NCBI GenBank assembly: GCA_947176895.1
Contig: CAMWSK010000016.1
Coordinates: 1-49,983, forward strand
Direction of reading: 5' to 3'
DNA: 49,983 bases
Origin: an uncultured Prevotellaceae bacterium
Lineage (GTDB): Bacteria; Bacteroidota; Bacteroidia; Bacteroidales; Bacteroidaceae
Shown here: positions 27,550-36,873 of the stretch, piece by piece
Numbering within the stretch: position 1 is the stretch's first letter
How the letters are laid out: the number at the start of each line of letters is the position of its first letter
Notes under the pieces: generated by a model
Told to the model about the DNA's origin: nothing
Seen by the model: the letters and a program-made list of their open reading frames with translations, nothing else
Databases searched by the model: none
Made by a program: the position numbers and the translations under genes

Positions 27550-28118
27550 GTAAATATAAGATTATTCTGGCCAGCGGAAGTCCGCGCCGAAAAGAACTTC
27601 TTGATGGCCTGGGACTGAACTATGAGGTGCGCCTGCTGCCTGACATAGATGAAAGTTACGATGAGGCTCTCTCCGGTGAAGACATTCCCATCGCCATATC
27701 ACGCAAGAAGAGTGATGCCTATCGCGGAACGATAACCCGGGACGAACTGGTTATCACGGCTGACACCATCGTCTATTTGGACGGCGAGGTGCTGGGCAAG
27801 CCGCATAGCGAGGAGGATGCCCGAATGATGTTGCGTAAACTCAGTGGAAGAACACACGAGGTGATTACAGGCGTAACATTGCTGACCACAGAATTTCAGC
27901 GTTCGTTCGCTTGCACCACCCGTGTCACCTTTGCCCGGCTTACAGAGGAAGAGATTATGCATTACGTCTCGCATTATCATCCCATGGACAAGGCCGGTTC
28001 CTATGGTGTACAGGAATGGATCGGCTATATCGGAGTGACAAATATCGATGGCAGTTACTATAATGTCATGGGGCTTCCCGTTCAGAGACTCTACACAGAA
28101 CTAAAGAAAATAATATAA
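27543..28118 (+). CDS. maf: Maf-like nucleotide pyrophosphatase
   Basis: Maf proteins hydrolyse non-canonical or dTTP/UTP nucleotides. The ATG at 27543 gives 191 residues beginning [20 protein letters not shown], the conserved family N-terminus. [17 protein letters not shown] near 74 and [23 protein letters not shown] near the end are signature blocks. The exact nucleotide is unknown. It overlaps kdsC by 7 nt, and its stop shares a base with the lipoprotein start. Confidence 0.94.
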   Translation: MVSKYKIILASGSPRRKELLDGLGLNYEVRLLPDIDESYDEALSGEDIPIAISRKKSDAYRGTITRDELVITADTIVYLDGEVLGKPHSEEDARMMLRKLSGRTHEVITGVTLLTTEFQRSFACTTRVTFARLTEEEIMHYVSHYHPMDKAGSYGVQEWIGYIGVTNIDGSYYNVMGLPVQRLYTELKKII

Positions 28119-28654
28119 TGAAAAACAACATGATGAATCGTCTTATGAAATTGATTGCTTCAACATTTTTCATGACAATGGCAATCGTCTGTCTCACGTC
28201 ATGCAACGAGGAAGAGAAAGGAAGTTATCCCCCCGCTTACTACGGTTTCTCCTACTCTCCGGTGCCTGTACATCCCGGTGACAGTGTTACAATCACAGCC
28301 GTACAGGCCCGAAAGGGGCACTACCTAAATGCCTGCGACTATACGCTGAACGTTCCCTTGACTCTGGAACAAGCGGACGGAAGCTTAAAGGACACCACCA
28401 TCGTCTCAAAATACCACACCAATTATGATGGAACAGACAATGGCAATCCTACATTTAAGATTCTTATTCCTGCCAACGCTATCGACGAGAAACCATACGT
28501 TACATTCTCGGCACGTTGGAACAATTCGGCCGATGGTATTGGTGGAGAATATTCTGCATCCGGCGGAACGGAGTACTTGGGTTCGATTGTCTCCACAAGT
28601 TACCTTTTGTACAGTAGTGCAACAGGGCATTTCAACCTACCCATCAAACAATAA
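28118..28654 (+). CDS. Small lipoprotein of unknown function
   Basis: The 178-residue product has a lipoprotein signal peptide ending in a lipobox-like CLTSC with the modified cysteine near residue 29 and N, E, E after it. The mature part is polar and beta-rich, with alternating hydrophobic segments and TYLLY-type strands. I do not recognise a family. It starts within the maf stop codon and precedes a TonB-dependent receptor by 30 nt, so it may be a surface partner of that receptor. That is inference. Confidence 0.7.
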   Translation: MKNNMMNRLMKLIASTFFMTMAIVCLTSCNEEEKGSYPPAYYGFSYSPVPVHPGDSVTITAVQARKGHYLNACDYTLNVPLTLEQADGSLKDTTIVSKYHTNYDGTDNGNPTFKILIPANAIDEKPYVTFSARWNNSADGIGGEYSASGGTEYLGSIVSTSYLLYSSATGHFNLPIKQ

Positions 28655-28684
28655 AACGCATCTTCCACTCGTTACCTTACTGAT

Positions 28685-31105
28685 ATGAGGCTTAACTTGT
28701 GCACACTTGTTTTTATGGTATTCGCGCTTCTTTTGGGAAGTGCGACATCTGTTTGTGCACAGGAGGACAGCACAGAACCGCAAGCCGATACGGCACGCGT
28801 ACACTTAAAAGGAAGAGTTACGGACAAGGACCAGGAAGCCATCCCCTTTGTCATCATTCGGGTGGAGGGACAGAATGCTGCCACCACGGCCGATATCAAC
28901 GGGCGTTACCAATTGAGTTTTCACACGGCCGACACCATCGTCATCTCTTATAAGATGCTGGGGTTCCAATCCCGCCAACGCACGTTATACCGCCCTTCCG
29001 GAAGTCTGACACTGAACATCGTTATGCAAGACCTTGGCAAACAGATGGAGGAGGTGGTTATCAAGGAAACGCGTCGGCAATTGGGACAAAAGGAATCGCT
29101 CAACACGAACGATTTGAAGCGTTTGCCCAGCACCACGGGTAACGCCGTGGAGGAACTGGTGGCCACCCAGGCCGGTGTCAGTTCCCATAACGAACTGAGC
29201 AGTCAATATAACGTCCGGGGAGGATCGTTTGACGAGAACTTCGTGTATATCAACGGAGTGGAAATCTATCGTCCCATGCTTGTCTCCAGCGGCCAACAGG
29301 AGGGGCTGTCGGTTATCAACTCGGATATGGTGGACAAAGTGGAGTTCTCTGCAGGAGGATTCGAATCCAAGTATGGTGACAAGATGTCGAGTGTGCTGGA
29401 TATCACTTACCGGAAACCCATGGGACTGGAGGGTTCCGTGCAGGCATCCCTGCTCGGAGCCAATGCCTATGTGGGTTATGGAAAAAAGAAATTCTCCTTC
29501 AGCAACGGCCTGCGCTACAAGACGAATCGGTATCTGCTGGGAAGCCTGGAAACCAAAGGCGAATACAGTCCGTCATTTCTTGACTATCAAGCATACCTCT
29601 CTTGGAGCCCGTCCAAGCGGTGGACCTTTGACGCCATCGGATATATCTCAAACAATCAGTATAATTTCAGCCCTACCGACCGCAAAACGAAATTCGGAAC
29701 CCTGGAGGATGTGAAAGAGTTTCGCGTTTATTTCGACGGACAGGAAAAAGACCTCTTCCGAACACTATTTGGCACGGCCAAACTTACCTACAACATCAGC
29801 CAACGTTCGCACCTGAGTCTGGCTTATAGCGGTTTCAGCACACGCGAGCGAGAGACCTATGACATTCAGGGGCAATATTGGTTGAACGAAACCAACAATG
29901 ATGAACAGCTGGGTGTCGGCACATACATGGAGCATGCACGCAACATTCTCAGCAGCAGGTCCCACACCATGAAAATGGACTATGAACTGAAAAAAAACAG
30001 ACACACATTGTTGGCCGGTGTCAGTTGGAAGAAAGAGCAGGTGCAGGAAAATTCCCGTGAATGGGAAAGGCGCGACAGCAGCGGCTACAACATCCCCCAT
30101 GACCAGAATCAGCTTCAACTTATCTATAATTTGAAGAGCAATAGTGATTTGTCCACCAACCAATTGCAGATGTATGTCCAGGACACCTGGCGCAGAGAGT
30201 CGGATGCCGGCATCATCAGCCTGAACTATGGTGCCCGACTCAGCTATTGGGATTGGAACAAGGAATGGCTTTTCAGTCCCCGCGTCAGCATGGGGTATGT
30301 GCCTTCGGGCAACGACAACCTAACGTTCCGGCTGGCCACCGGTCTCTATTATCAGCGTCCTTACTACAAGGAGTTGAAGGACACCGTCAGCACTGCCGGA
30401 AGCACGATGGTCGAATTGAACAAAGGAATCAAGTCGCAACGTTCGTTCCAAGTGCTGGCAGCCGTTGAATATCATTTCAAATTGGGAAACCGCCCCTTCC
30501 GCTTCACCACAGAGGCATATTATAAAGCGCAAAGCCGAATCAATCCCTATAATGTCGACAACGTGAAGATTGTGTATTATGGTGAGAACATAGCCAAAGG
30601 CTTTGTGGCGGGTGTCGATTTCAAACTCTACGGCGAGTTTATTCCCGGTACCGATTCGTGGATCAGTTTTGGGCTGATGGGGGCAAAAATGAAGTTGAAC
30701 GGGAAGTCTATACCCCAACCCACAGACCAAAGATACAATATCAACTTCTTCTTCAGCGACTATTTTCCCGGCACCACGCGCTGGAAGATGAACCTTAAGG
30801 CTTCTTTTGCCGACGGACTTCCCTTCGGGCCTCCCCATACGGGGCTGGAGAAAATGCAGTTCCGCGCCCCCGCCTACAAACGAGTGGATGTGGGCATGAA
30901 CTATCGTGCTCTGAACAACGAAGACCGACACATGAAGCGCAACATCGTACGAAACATCTGGCTGGGACTGGATTGTTTCAACATCTTCGGTTTCAACAAT
31001 GTCAGTGGCTATTATTGGGTGACGGATGTCATAGGACAACAATATGCCGTCCCGAATTATCTTACAGGACGTCAAGTTAATGGACGTATCTTGATAGAGT
31101 TCTAA
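28685..31105 (+). CDS. TonB-dependent outer membrane receptor
   Basis: The 806-residue protein starts with a signal peptide (MRLNLCTLVFMVFALLLGS...CAQ). A carboxypeptidase-like regulatory domain follows (VHLKGRVTDKDQEAIPFVIIRV, about 41-120), then a plug domain (VAT..GVSSHNELSSQYNVRGGSFDENFVYINGVEIY) and a beta-barrel rich in aromatic strands that ends in a terminal phenylalanine (GRILIEF). It imports an unknown ligand. No SusD partner is nearby, so it is probably not a classical Sus-type glycan system. The preceding lipoprotein may be linked. Confidence 0.9.
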   Translation: MRLNLCTLVFMVFALLLGSATSVCAQEDSTEPQADTARVHLKGRVTDKDQEAIPFVIIRVEGQNAATTADINGRYQLSFHTADTIVISYKMLGFQSRQRTLYRPSGSLTLNIVMQDLGKQMEEVVIKETRRQLGQKESLNTNDLKRLPSTTGNAVEELVATQAGVSSHNELSSQYNVRGGSFDENFVYINGVEIYRPMLVSSGQQEGLSVINSDMVDKVEFSAGGFESKYGDKMSSVLDITYRKPMGLEGSVQASLLGANAYVGYGKKKFSFSNGLRYKTNRYLLGSLETKGEYSPSFLDYQAYLSWSPSKRWTFDAIGYISNNQYNFSPTDRKTKFGTLEDVKEFRVYFDGQEKDLFRTLFGTAKLTYNISQRSHLSLAYSGFSTRERETYDIQGQYWLNETNNDEQLGVGTYMEHARNILSSRSHTMKMDYELKKNRHTLLAGVSWKKEQVQENSREWERRDSSGYNIPHDQNQLQLIYNLKSNSDLSTNQLQMYVQDTWRRESDAGIISLNYGARLSYWDWNKEWLFSPRVSMGYVPSGNDNLTFRLATGLYYQRPYYKELKDTVSTAGSTMVELNKGIKSQRSFQVLAAVEYHFKLGNRPFRFTTEAYYKAQSRINPYNVDNVKIVYYGENIAKGFVAGVDFKLYGEFIPGTDSWISFGLMGAKMKLNGKSIPQPTDQRYNINFFFSDYFPGTTRWKMNLKASFADGLPFGPPHTGLEKMQFRAPAYKRVDVGMNYRALNNEDRHMKRNIVRNIWLGLDCFNIFGFNNVSGYYWVTDVIGQQYAVPNYLTGRQVNGRILIEF

Positions 31106-31144
31106 ATTAACCTATAACACAAACTTTTTAAAACATTTATTACT

Positions 31145-31549
31145 ATGAAGATTTCAAAAATTGAGCATCTCGGCATTGCCGTACAGAGTATTGAAGCTGT
31201 TCTCCCCTACTTCCGCGACGTGCTGGGCTTGGAGGTTTACAAGGAAGAGGTGGTGGAAGACCAGAAAGTGAAGACGGCTTTCCTGCAGGTAGGTGAGGTG
31301 AAGTTGGAGCTGTTGGAACCCACTTGTCCCGAAAGCACCGTTCAGAAGTTCCTGGACAACGGCGGTCGTGGCATCCATCACGTTGCCTTCAAGGTTGAAG
31401 ACGGCGTAAGCGAGGCCTTGGCCATGTGTGATGAGAAAGGCATCCGCCTGATCGATAAAGCCCCCCGTAAGGGTGCTGATGGTCTGCACATCGCATTTCT
31501 CCATCCCAAAAGCACCTGCGGCATCCTGACAGAACTGTGTGAGGAGTAA
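31145..31549 (+). CDS. mce: Methylmalonyl-CoA epimerase
   Basis: The enzyme interconverts the (R) and (S) forms of methylmalonyl-CoA in the succinate-propionate pathway. The 134-residue glyoxalase-fold protein has the family pattern: IEHLGIAVQSIEAVLPYF, the metal glutamate in VKLELLEP, GGRGIHHVAFKV with HH, and a late glutamate in GILTELCEE. The usual neighbours (mutase, carboxylase) are not seen in the window. A strong terminator follows. Confidence 0.93.
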   Translation: MKISKIEHLGIAVQSIEAVLPYFRDVLGLEVYKEEVVEDQKVKTAFLQVGEVKLELLEPTCPESTVQKFLDNGGRGIHHVAFKVEDGVSEALAMCDEKGIRLIDKAPRKGADGLHIAFLHPKSTCGILTELCEE

Positions 31550-31614
31550 TAAAAAACGGAGCTGTGTCGTAATCAGGTTCTGTTTAGCTTAGCACCACCG
31601 TTTGTGGAGTTTCC

Positions 31615-31699
31615 AAAAGCATGTGAATGTTTCGGGAAAAACATGTTCATCTTTTTCAAAAACGTGTTCATGTTTTCAAAAAACATCTTGATGTTTTGA
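31615..31699. repeat. AACATG-type intergenic repeat, copy 2
   Basis: It opens with AAAAGCATGTGAATGTTT, shared with copy 1 at 9406. Three related about 21-nt units follow in tandem (ACATGTTCATCTTTTTCAAA, AACGTGTTCATGTTTTCAAA, AACATCTTGATGTTTTGAG). It lies in the 255-nt gap between mce and panD, which otherwise holds the terminator at 31741. Confidence 0.6.
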
Positions 31700-31740
31700 G
31701 GACGGGCTATAGGTAATCTGCATACGATGCACCCACAAAT

Positions 31741-31785
31741 TAAAAAACGTCGCGACGAATACTTTTATCGTCGCGACGTTTTTTA
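31741..31785. terminator. Bidirectional terminator between mce and panD
   Basis: The 18-bp arms 31741-31758 and 31768-31785 are perfect complements around a 9-nt loop. They carry an A-run on the left and a T-run on the right, so it can serve both converging genes. Confidence 0.9.
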
Positions 31786-31804
31786 TATACTTAATCGTGT
31801 AAAA

Positions 31805-32158
31805 TCAACGATTGTCGGGAAGGCGGTTGTTTTCGGGGAACACCACGCGTGGCCGGAACACCTTGGCTTCCTCAAAATCCATCCATGCGTATGAGATGAT
31901 GATGCAGACATCCCCCACCTGCACCTTACGGGCAGCGGCACCATTCAGGCAGATGCACCCACTTCCGCGCTCACCTTTTATGATATACGTCTCGAAGCGT
32001 TCGCCATTGTTGTTATTCACGATTTGCACCTTTTCGCCGGCAATCATCCCTGCGGCGTCCATCAAATCCTCGTCAATGGTGATGCTACCCATATAATTCA
32101 AGTTGGCTTCGGTCACCGTGACACAATGAAGCTTCGACTTTAATACCTCTATCATCAT
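31805..32158 (-). CDS. panD: Aspartate 1-decarboxylase
   Basis: This pyruvoyl enzyme makes beta-alanine for pantothenate and CoA. The 117-residue proenzyme has the self-cleavage site between G24 and S25 in NYMGSITID, as in the E. coli protein, and NGAAAR near 73. The MM start at 32158 puts the serine at the usual position 25. It follows panC by 17 nt in the transcript, forming a panC-panD operon. Confidence 0.95.
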   Translation of the reverse strand: MMIEVLKSKLHCVTVTEANLNYMGSITIDEDLMDAAGMIAGEKVQIVNNNNGERFETYIIKGERGSGCICLNGAAARKVQVGDVCIIISYAWMDFEEAKVFRPRVVFPENNRLPDNR

Positions 32159-32175
32159 AACCTGACGGATTTTTT

Positions 32176-33024
32176 TTATTTATAACGGATGTGGTCTATC
32201 AGACGAATGGGCTGCTTGCCGCAAAACACGGTGATACATCCCACGATATCATCGCTCTCTGCCCAGTCACTGACGTCTGCCAGCGTGCGCCCGTCCACAA
32301 TATTATAGTACTGGACCTTCAATCCGTCCACTCCATTGATTTCATTCACCACAAAATCATGAACCTCCTTCACCGATTTCTCTCCCATCATGGCCACACT
32401 GGTTTTCATGGTCCGGTAAATATTAGGCGCAATGGACTTTTCATCATCGGCCAACAATGTGTTGCGGCTGCTCATGGCCAGGCCGTTCTCCTCGCGGATA
32501 ACAGGGCATGGAACAATCTGAAGGTTAAAGCCCAAGTCATCCACCATACGTCGGATAACGGCAATTTGCTGGAAATCCTTCTCACCGAAGTACGCGCGGT
32601 CAGGCTCCACCATTTGAAACAACTTGCTGACAATCTGGCAGACACCGTTAAAATGCCCCGGTCGGAAAGCACCTTCCATCACCGAATCCGTGGGGGGGTA
32701 GCTGAACCGGCGCGAATCGGGCTCGGGATACATTTCCTTTACCGAGGGGGCGAACACGGCCTGCGCCCCACACGCCTCCAGCAAGTGGCAATCAGCCTCC
32801 AGCGTACGAGGATATCTCTCCAAATCTGTGGGGTCGTTAAACTGGGTGGGATTCAAGAAAACACTCACAATGGTGGTGTCATTTTCGGTCACGCTACGCT
32901 TGACCAACGAAGCGTGTCCCTGGTGCAAGGCACCCATTGTGGGTACCAAGCCAACCGACTTTCCCTGTGCTCTTTCATGAGCCAGAAAGGTTGCTAATTC
33001 CTTTTTTGTCTGAATCAGTTGCAT
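32176..33024 (-). CDS. panC: Pantothenate synthetase
   Basis: The enzyme joins pantoate and beta-alanine with ATP. The ATG at 33024 gives 282 residues, the normal size, beginning [10 protein letters not shown]. The nucleotide motif [10 protein letters not shown] carries H34 and H37, FLNPTQFN is near 60, and FGEKDFQQ with the KMSKS-like loop SSRN (MSSRNTLL) follows. A longer in-frame start at 33054 is less likely. panD follows directly. Confidence 0.95.
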   Translation of the reverse strand: MQLIQTKKELATFLAHERAQGKSVGLVPTMGALHQGHASLVKRSVTENDTTIVSVFLNPTQFNDPTDLERYPRTLEADCHLLEACGAQAVFAPSVKEMYPEPDSRRFSYPPTDSVMEGAFRPGHFNGVCQIVSKLFQMVEPDRAYFGEKDFQQIAVIRRMVDDLGFNLQIVPCPVIREENGLAMSSRNTLLADDEKSIAPNIYRTMKTSVAMMGEKSVKEVHDFVVNEINGVDGLKVQYYNIVDGRTLADVSDWAESDDIVGCITVFCGKQPIRLIDHIRYK

Positions 33025-33166
33025 TTTTATGATTCTTTTTAAAAATCGTTGCAAAATAACATATAATTACAGACATACGCAACATTCTTACTTAAATAAT
33101 TGCCCTGCCGCTCTTTTCCTTTTTATGAAAAGACCTTCGGATGGCACGCAATTCGTTTTTTTTCAT

Positions 33167-33174
33167 TACCTTTG
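33167..33174 (+). promoter_or_regulatory. Possible -7 box of the GT5-like gene
   Basis: TACCTTTG matches the consensus and is 34 nt before the start codon. No proper TTTG is found upstream, so it is only a candidate. Confidence 0.45.
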
Positions 33175-33208
33175 CAAGCGGAACTACTTAATTCTGTTTT
33201 GTTAGAAG

Positions 33209-34030
33209 ATGAAACCAAAGAAAATACTGTTCGTCACTCAGGAGATTAATCCCTATGTGCCCGTGTCTGCCATTACCCCCCTTGGACGTGAGTTGCCCTT
33301 GGCCAGCATCGAAGCAGGACATGAAACCCGGGCTTTCATGCCCAAATGGGGCAATATCAATGAGCGGCGCAATCAGTTGCACGAGGTTATCCGCCTGTCG
33401 GGAATCAATATCGTGGTGGATGATGTGGATCATCCCTTGATAATAAAGGTTGCCAGCGTATCCGGCACCCGAATGCAGGTTTATTTCATTGATAACGAAG
33501 ACTTCTTTGCCAAACGATTGCAGGAAGCCGACGCCGATGGCAACGAATACACGGATAACTTTGAGCGTTGCGTGTTCTTCGCCCGTGGTGTATTGGAGAC
33601 CGTGAAGAAACTTCGATGGGCACCCGATATAATCAACTGCCAGGGATGGACGGCTGCTGCCATGCCCTTCCTGCTGAAGACAGAATTTGCCGACGAGCCT
33701 TGTTTCCGCAACACACAAACCATCTACACCATCACCGACAACAAACTTACGCTATCGGCAGAGCGTTTGGGGTCCATCTTAGGTGAAGAGGAAGAGACAT
33801 GCCGATTGGCAGAAGAGTTCGGACAAGCACTCACGCCACAACAATTGGACAAAATGGCTGTCAGATATGCCGATGCCGTTTGCGCTACGAATGCGGAAAC
33901 CCAAGCGGAGTTGCTTGACTATGCCGGAACATTAGACAAGCCCTCTCTCTTGGTCGACCCGACAGACACGGACCAACAGTTACAGTTCTTTGACCGGATT
34001 TGGGTTGCATCCAATCCGGAACTTGACTAA
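33209..34030 (+). CDS. Short glycogen/starch synthase-like protein (GT5 N-terminal domain only)
   Basis: The 273-residue protein resembles the N-terminal catalytic half of GT5 glycogen synthases: KILFVTQEINPYVPVSAI, EAGHETRAFMPKWG, RWAPDIINCQGWTAAAMPFLL and a late DAVCATNAE. The ADP-glucose KTGGLADV motif is not present; the equivalent stretch reads PVSAITPLGRELP. The whole GT1-like C-terminal domain is missing (full enzymes are about 470-550 residues). The short form next to panC and a DUF4270 gene is a conserved Bacteroidales arrangement as I recall. Catalysis is doubtful; the role is unknown. Confidence 0.8.
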   Translation: MKPKKILFVTQEINPYVPVSAITPLGRELPLASIEAGHETRAFMPKWGNINERRNQLHEVIRLSGINIVVDDVDHPLIIKVASVSGTRMQVYFIDNEDFFAKRLQEADADGNEYTDNFERCVFFARGVLETVKKLRWAPDIINCQGWTAAAMPFLLKTEFADEPCFRNTQTIYTITDNKLTLSAERLGSILGEEEETCRLAEEFGQALTPQQLDKMAVRYADAVCATNAETQAELLDYAGTLDKPSLLVDPTDTDQQLQFFDRIWVASNPELD

Positions 34031-34051
34031 CTCTTACCCACTTGGCATAAT

Positions 34052-35497
34052 ATGCAACTCAAGTATGCAATCATTCTTTGGGTGTCCGGCACTGTCATGC
34101 TGGCATCTTGCAATGATAACACCTCGTCCATGGGTATTTTCCCGGAAAGCGATGAGATCACCAATTCCACAGACACCTATCAGCTCACCACACGATCCGT
34201 TGCATTAGACAGTGTAAAGGCCAACAGCACCACTTGCTTCTTGGGAAGTATCACCGACCCCGAGACAAGTGCCGACATCACGGCTGATTTCGTGGCACAG
34301 TTCTACACTTTTGAGGATTATGCCTTCCCGTCAAAAGGTCAAATGATGGGTATGCTCGACGGAAAAGATCAAAAAGGTGTGGTTCAGTGCGACAGCATCG
34401 ATGTAAAGCTTTATTACAGTTCCTATTACGGAGACGCCACCAACCCCATGAAGCTGGAGGCATATTTGCTTAACCCCGCCAACATCCTTAGCGAGGATAG
34501 CACATATTACACGAATCAGGATTTCACCGAATATATTCCGGCAGGTTCATCACCTGTGGCATCGCGCGTGTTTACTCCCACTGATTACAATGACGATGAG
34601 GCTTTACAAGGCTCAACCGCTTATGCGCCAAACGTCCACATGCGTCTCAGCCGACAGGTGGGACAGTCTATGCTGGAAAAATACTACGAGAACCCCGACT
34701 ACTATCACAATTCCTACACGTTTATCCGCAACGTGATGCCCGGGCTTTATTTCCGCACATCGGGGGGAAGAGGAACGATGCTGAAATTGTATGTCAGCAC
34801 CATGAACCTCTATTTCCATTACTATGACGAGAAAGAGGATTCCGTCTTCACAGGTATGGCTCGTTTTTCGGCAACCCCGGAGGTAATCCAAAGCACCCGG
34901 TTCAAGAACGGGAATATGGAGTTGCTTCTCAACGATAATACGTGTACCTACCTGAAAACTCCTGCAGGCATCGCCACCGAGATGACGCTTCCCGTAAATG
35001 AAGTGTTTGCGAATGAGCATGCCTCGGACAGTATCAGTATGGCATCTGTCACTCTCACGCGCTACAACAAGCCCCAGGACGACTATCAATTGGGCACACC
35101 AAGCGAGTTGCTGATGGTTCGGAAACAGGACTATAAACGTTTCTTTCGCGAGGGACGTGTGAGCGATAATCGTACCAGCTATACCACGACCTTTTCCTCT
35201 TCCTACAACACCTATACCTTTACAAATATCTCCCGTCTCATTTCATATTGCCGGAACGAGAAGGCATCAAAGTCCAAAGAACAAGGCATTAGCGAGGAGG
35301 AATGGGAAAGGAAGAATCCGGACTGGAACAAGGTGCTGCTGATACCGGTAACCACATCTACCTCTACCGTCAGCAATAATGGCGTCAGTTCCAGCGTTCA
35401 GGTGAGTGTCAATCACGACATGAGCCTCACCAGCATACGTTTGGTGGGTGGAGATACGAAAATCGACATGCAGGTGATTTATAGTAAATTCCATTAA
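34052..35497 (+). CDS. DUF4270 domain lipoprotein
   Basis: The 481-residue protein has a lipoprotein signal peptide with the lipobox VMLASC (cysteine near 20). A body with beta-strand-rich DUF4270 features follows (SSMGIFPESDEI; a long region of short strands with Y-x-T patterns). DUF4270 proteins are Bacteroidota-specific surface lipoproteins of unknown role. It follows the GT5-like gene by 21 nt and ends before a strong bidirectional terminator. Confidence 0.8.
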   Translation: MQLKYAIILWVSGTVMLASCNDNTSSMGIFPESDEITNSTDTYQLTTRSVALDSVKANSTTCFLGSITDPETSADITADFVAQFYTFEDYAFPSKGQMMGMLDGKDQKGVVQCDSIDVKLYYSSYYGDATNPMKLEAYLLNPANILSEDSTYYTNQDFTEYIPAGSSPVASRVFTPTDYNDDEALQGSTAYAPNVHMRLSRQVGQSMLEKYYENPDYYHNSYTFIRNVMPGLYFRTSGGRGTMLKLYVSTMNLYFHYYDEKEDSVFTGMARFSATPEVIQSTRFKNGNMELLLNDNTCTYLKTPAGIATEMTLPVNEVFANEHASDSISMASVTLTRYNKPQDDYQLGTPSELLMVRKQDYKRFFREGRVSDNRTSYTTTFSSSYNTYTFTNISRLISYCRNEKASKSKEQGISEEEWERKNPDWNKVLLIPVTTSTSTVSNNGVSSSVQVSVNHDMSLTSIRLVGGDTKIDMQVIYSKFH

Positions 35498-35510
35498 AAC
35501 AAGGTTGACA

Positions 35511-35567
35511 TAAAAAAGCCGTGCGGCAGACGTTCTTAACAAGAGTGTCTGCCGCACGGCTTTTTTA
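35511..35567. terminator. Bidirectional terminator between DUF4270 and the polysaccharide operon
   Basis: The 21-bp arms 35511-35531 and 35547-35567 pair perfectly around a 15-nt loop. An A-run on one side and a T-run on the other terminate transcription in both directions. It marks the 3' end of the polysaccharide operon. Confidence 0.92.
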
Positions 35568-35582
35568 TCGGACAAGAATGGT

Positions 35583-36851
35583 TTACGCCATTATTGCCTT
35601 TTTGATGCAATCAACGATATAGCGGACATCATCATCCGTCACCATGGGGCCGGCAGGAAGACAGATACCCACCTTGAAGATTTCTTCGCTGACACCATTG
35701 ATGTAGGCCGGGGCATCCTTGTACACCGGCTGCTTGTGCATGGGTTTCCATACGGGGCGGCACTCCACCCTCTTCTGCAGCATATACACGCGCAGGGCCT
35801 CCACATTCTCGTTGGGCTGGCAGTCTGTTGTGGGAGACTCCACGGCATGTATCACACCGGCCGCACCACCCACAGCGGTCTTTATCACCTCCTTATAGGC
35901 ATTCTCCTGCCCGATGACGTGCAGCGCGGGATCCAGCGTGGCGGTGCAGAGCCAGAAGTTCGAATCATAACGGGAATCCCCAGGCTGTTTGTGTATCGTC
36001 ACTCCCTTCACGTCCTTCAGCAGCTCCTCATACAACGCCTGCACATGTTTGTGATGGTCGATATGTGCCTGTGCCACGGTCATCTGTCCGCGGCCTATGC
36101 CGGCACAGATGTTGGACATACGATAGTTGTAGCCGATCCCCGAATGCTGGTAGTAGGGATAGGCGTCACGGGCCTGCGTGGCCAGCCACATGATGTGGTT
36201 CTTGCTTTCCCCATCCTCACAGACCAGTGCGCCACCGCCTGAGGTTGTGATCATCTTGTTTCCGTTGAAGCTCAACACACCGAACCTGCCGAATGTTCCC
36301 AACACCCGTCCGTCGAATCGGGAGCCAAAGCCCTCGGCGGCATCCTCGATGACCGGAATGCCATAGCGGTCGGCAATTTCCATGATGCGGTCAATCCTGT
36401 AGGGCATACCATACAGGGCAACCGGCACGATGGCCTTGGGATAGCGGCCCGTCTTCATCTTGCGGTCGAGGATAGCCTTCTCCAACAAATCGGGGTCCAT
36501 GTTCCAGGTCTCACGCTCCGAGTCGATGAACACCGGAGTAGCGCCAAGATAGGTAATGGGGTGCGATGAGGCACAGAACGTGAACGACTGCACACACACC
36601 TCGTCACCTTGCCCCACGCCACAGGCCTTCAGAGCCAGATGCACAGCCGCCGTACCCGCAGACAAGGCCACCACCTTGTGCTCAGATCCGTTGTGGTTTA
36701 CAAACCTCTCCAAATCCTGTTCAAACGCATTCACGTTCGGGCCCAAAGGCACCACCCAGTTCGTATCAAAAGCCTCCTTCACATACTTTTGTTCCACTCC
36801 GTCCTCACTCATGTGTGCAAGACAGAGATAAATCGTTTTCCTATCTTCCAT
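35583..36851 (-). CDS. DegT/DnrJ/EryC1/StrS family sugar aminotransferase
   Basis: This PLP enzyme transaminates a nucleotide-linked keto-sugar. The ATG at 36851 gives 422 residues starting MEDRKTIYLCLAHMSEDG. The PLP lysine is K199 in LSFNGNKMITTSGGG, and VIEDAAEGFGSR with the aspartate of the PLP pocket lies near 168. Its place directly after a PglC-like sugar transferase suggests a UDP-4-amino-sugar such as the bacillosamine precursor, which is inference. It is the last gene of the locus. Confidence 0.88.
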   Translation of the reverse strand: MEDRKTIYLCLAHMSEDGVEQKYVKEAFDTNWVVPLGPNVNAFEQDLERFVNHNGSEHKVVALSAGTAAVHLALKACGVGQGDEVCVQSFTFCASSHPITYLGATPVFIDSERETWNMDPDLLEKAILDRKMKTGRYPKAIVPVALYGMPYRIDRIMEIADRYGIPVIEDAAEGFGSRFDGRVLGTFGRFGVLSFNGNKMITTSGGGALVCEDGESKNHIMWLATQARDAYPYYQHSGIGYNYRMSNICAGIGRGQMTVAQAHIDHHKHVQALYEELLKDVKGVTIHKQPGDSRYDSNFWLCTATLDPALHVIGQENAYKEVIKTAVGGAAGVIHAVESPTTDCQPNENVEALRVYMLQKRVECRPVWKPMHKQPVYKDAPAYINGVSEEIFKVGICLPAGPMVTDDDVRYIVDCIKKAIMA

Positions 36852-36873
36852 TGCAAAATATTTTATATGTTCT

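Noticed and set aside
32692..32698. G7 run in panC as a phase-variation tract
   Set aside because: It is a housekeeping gene and a shorter run that codes for two prolines in a conserved block, so it is probably incidental.
32191..32997. 268-codon plus-strand frame over panC
   Set aside because: panC is complete with all motifs on the other strand.
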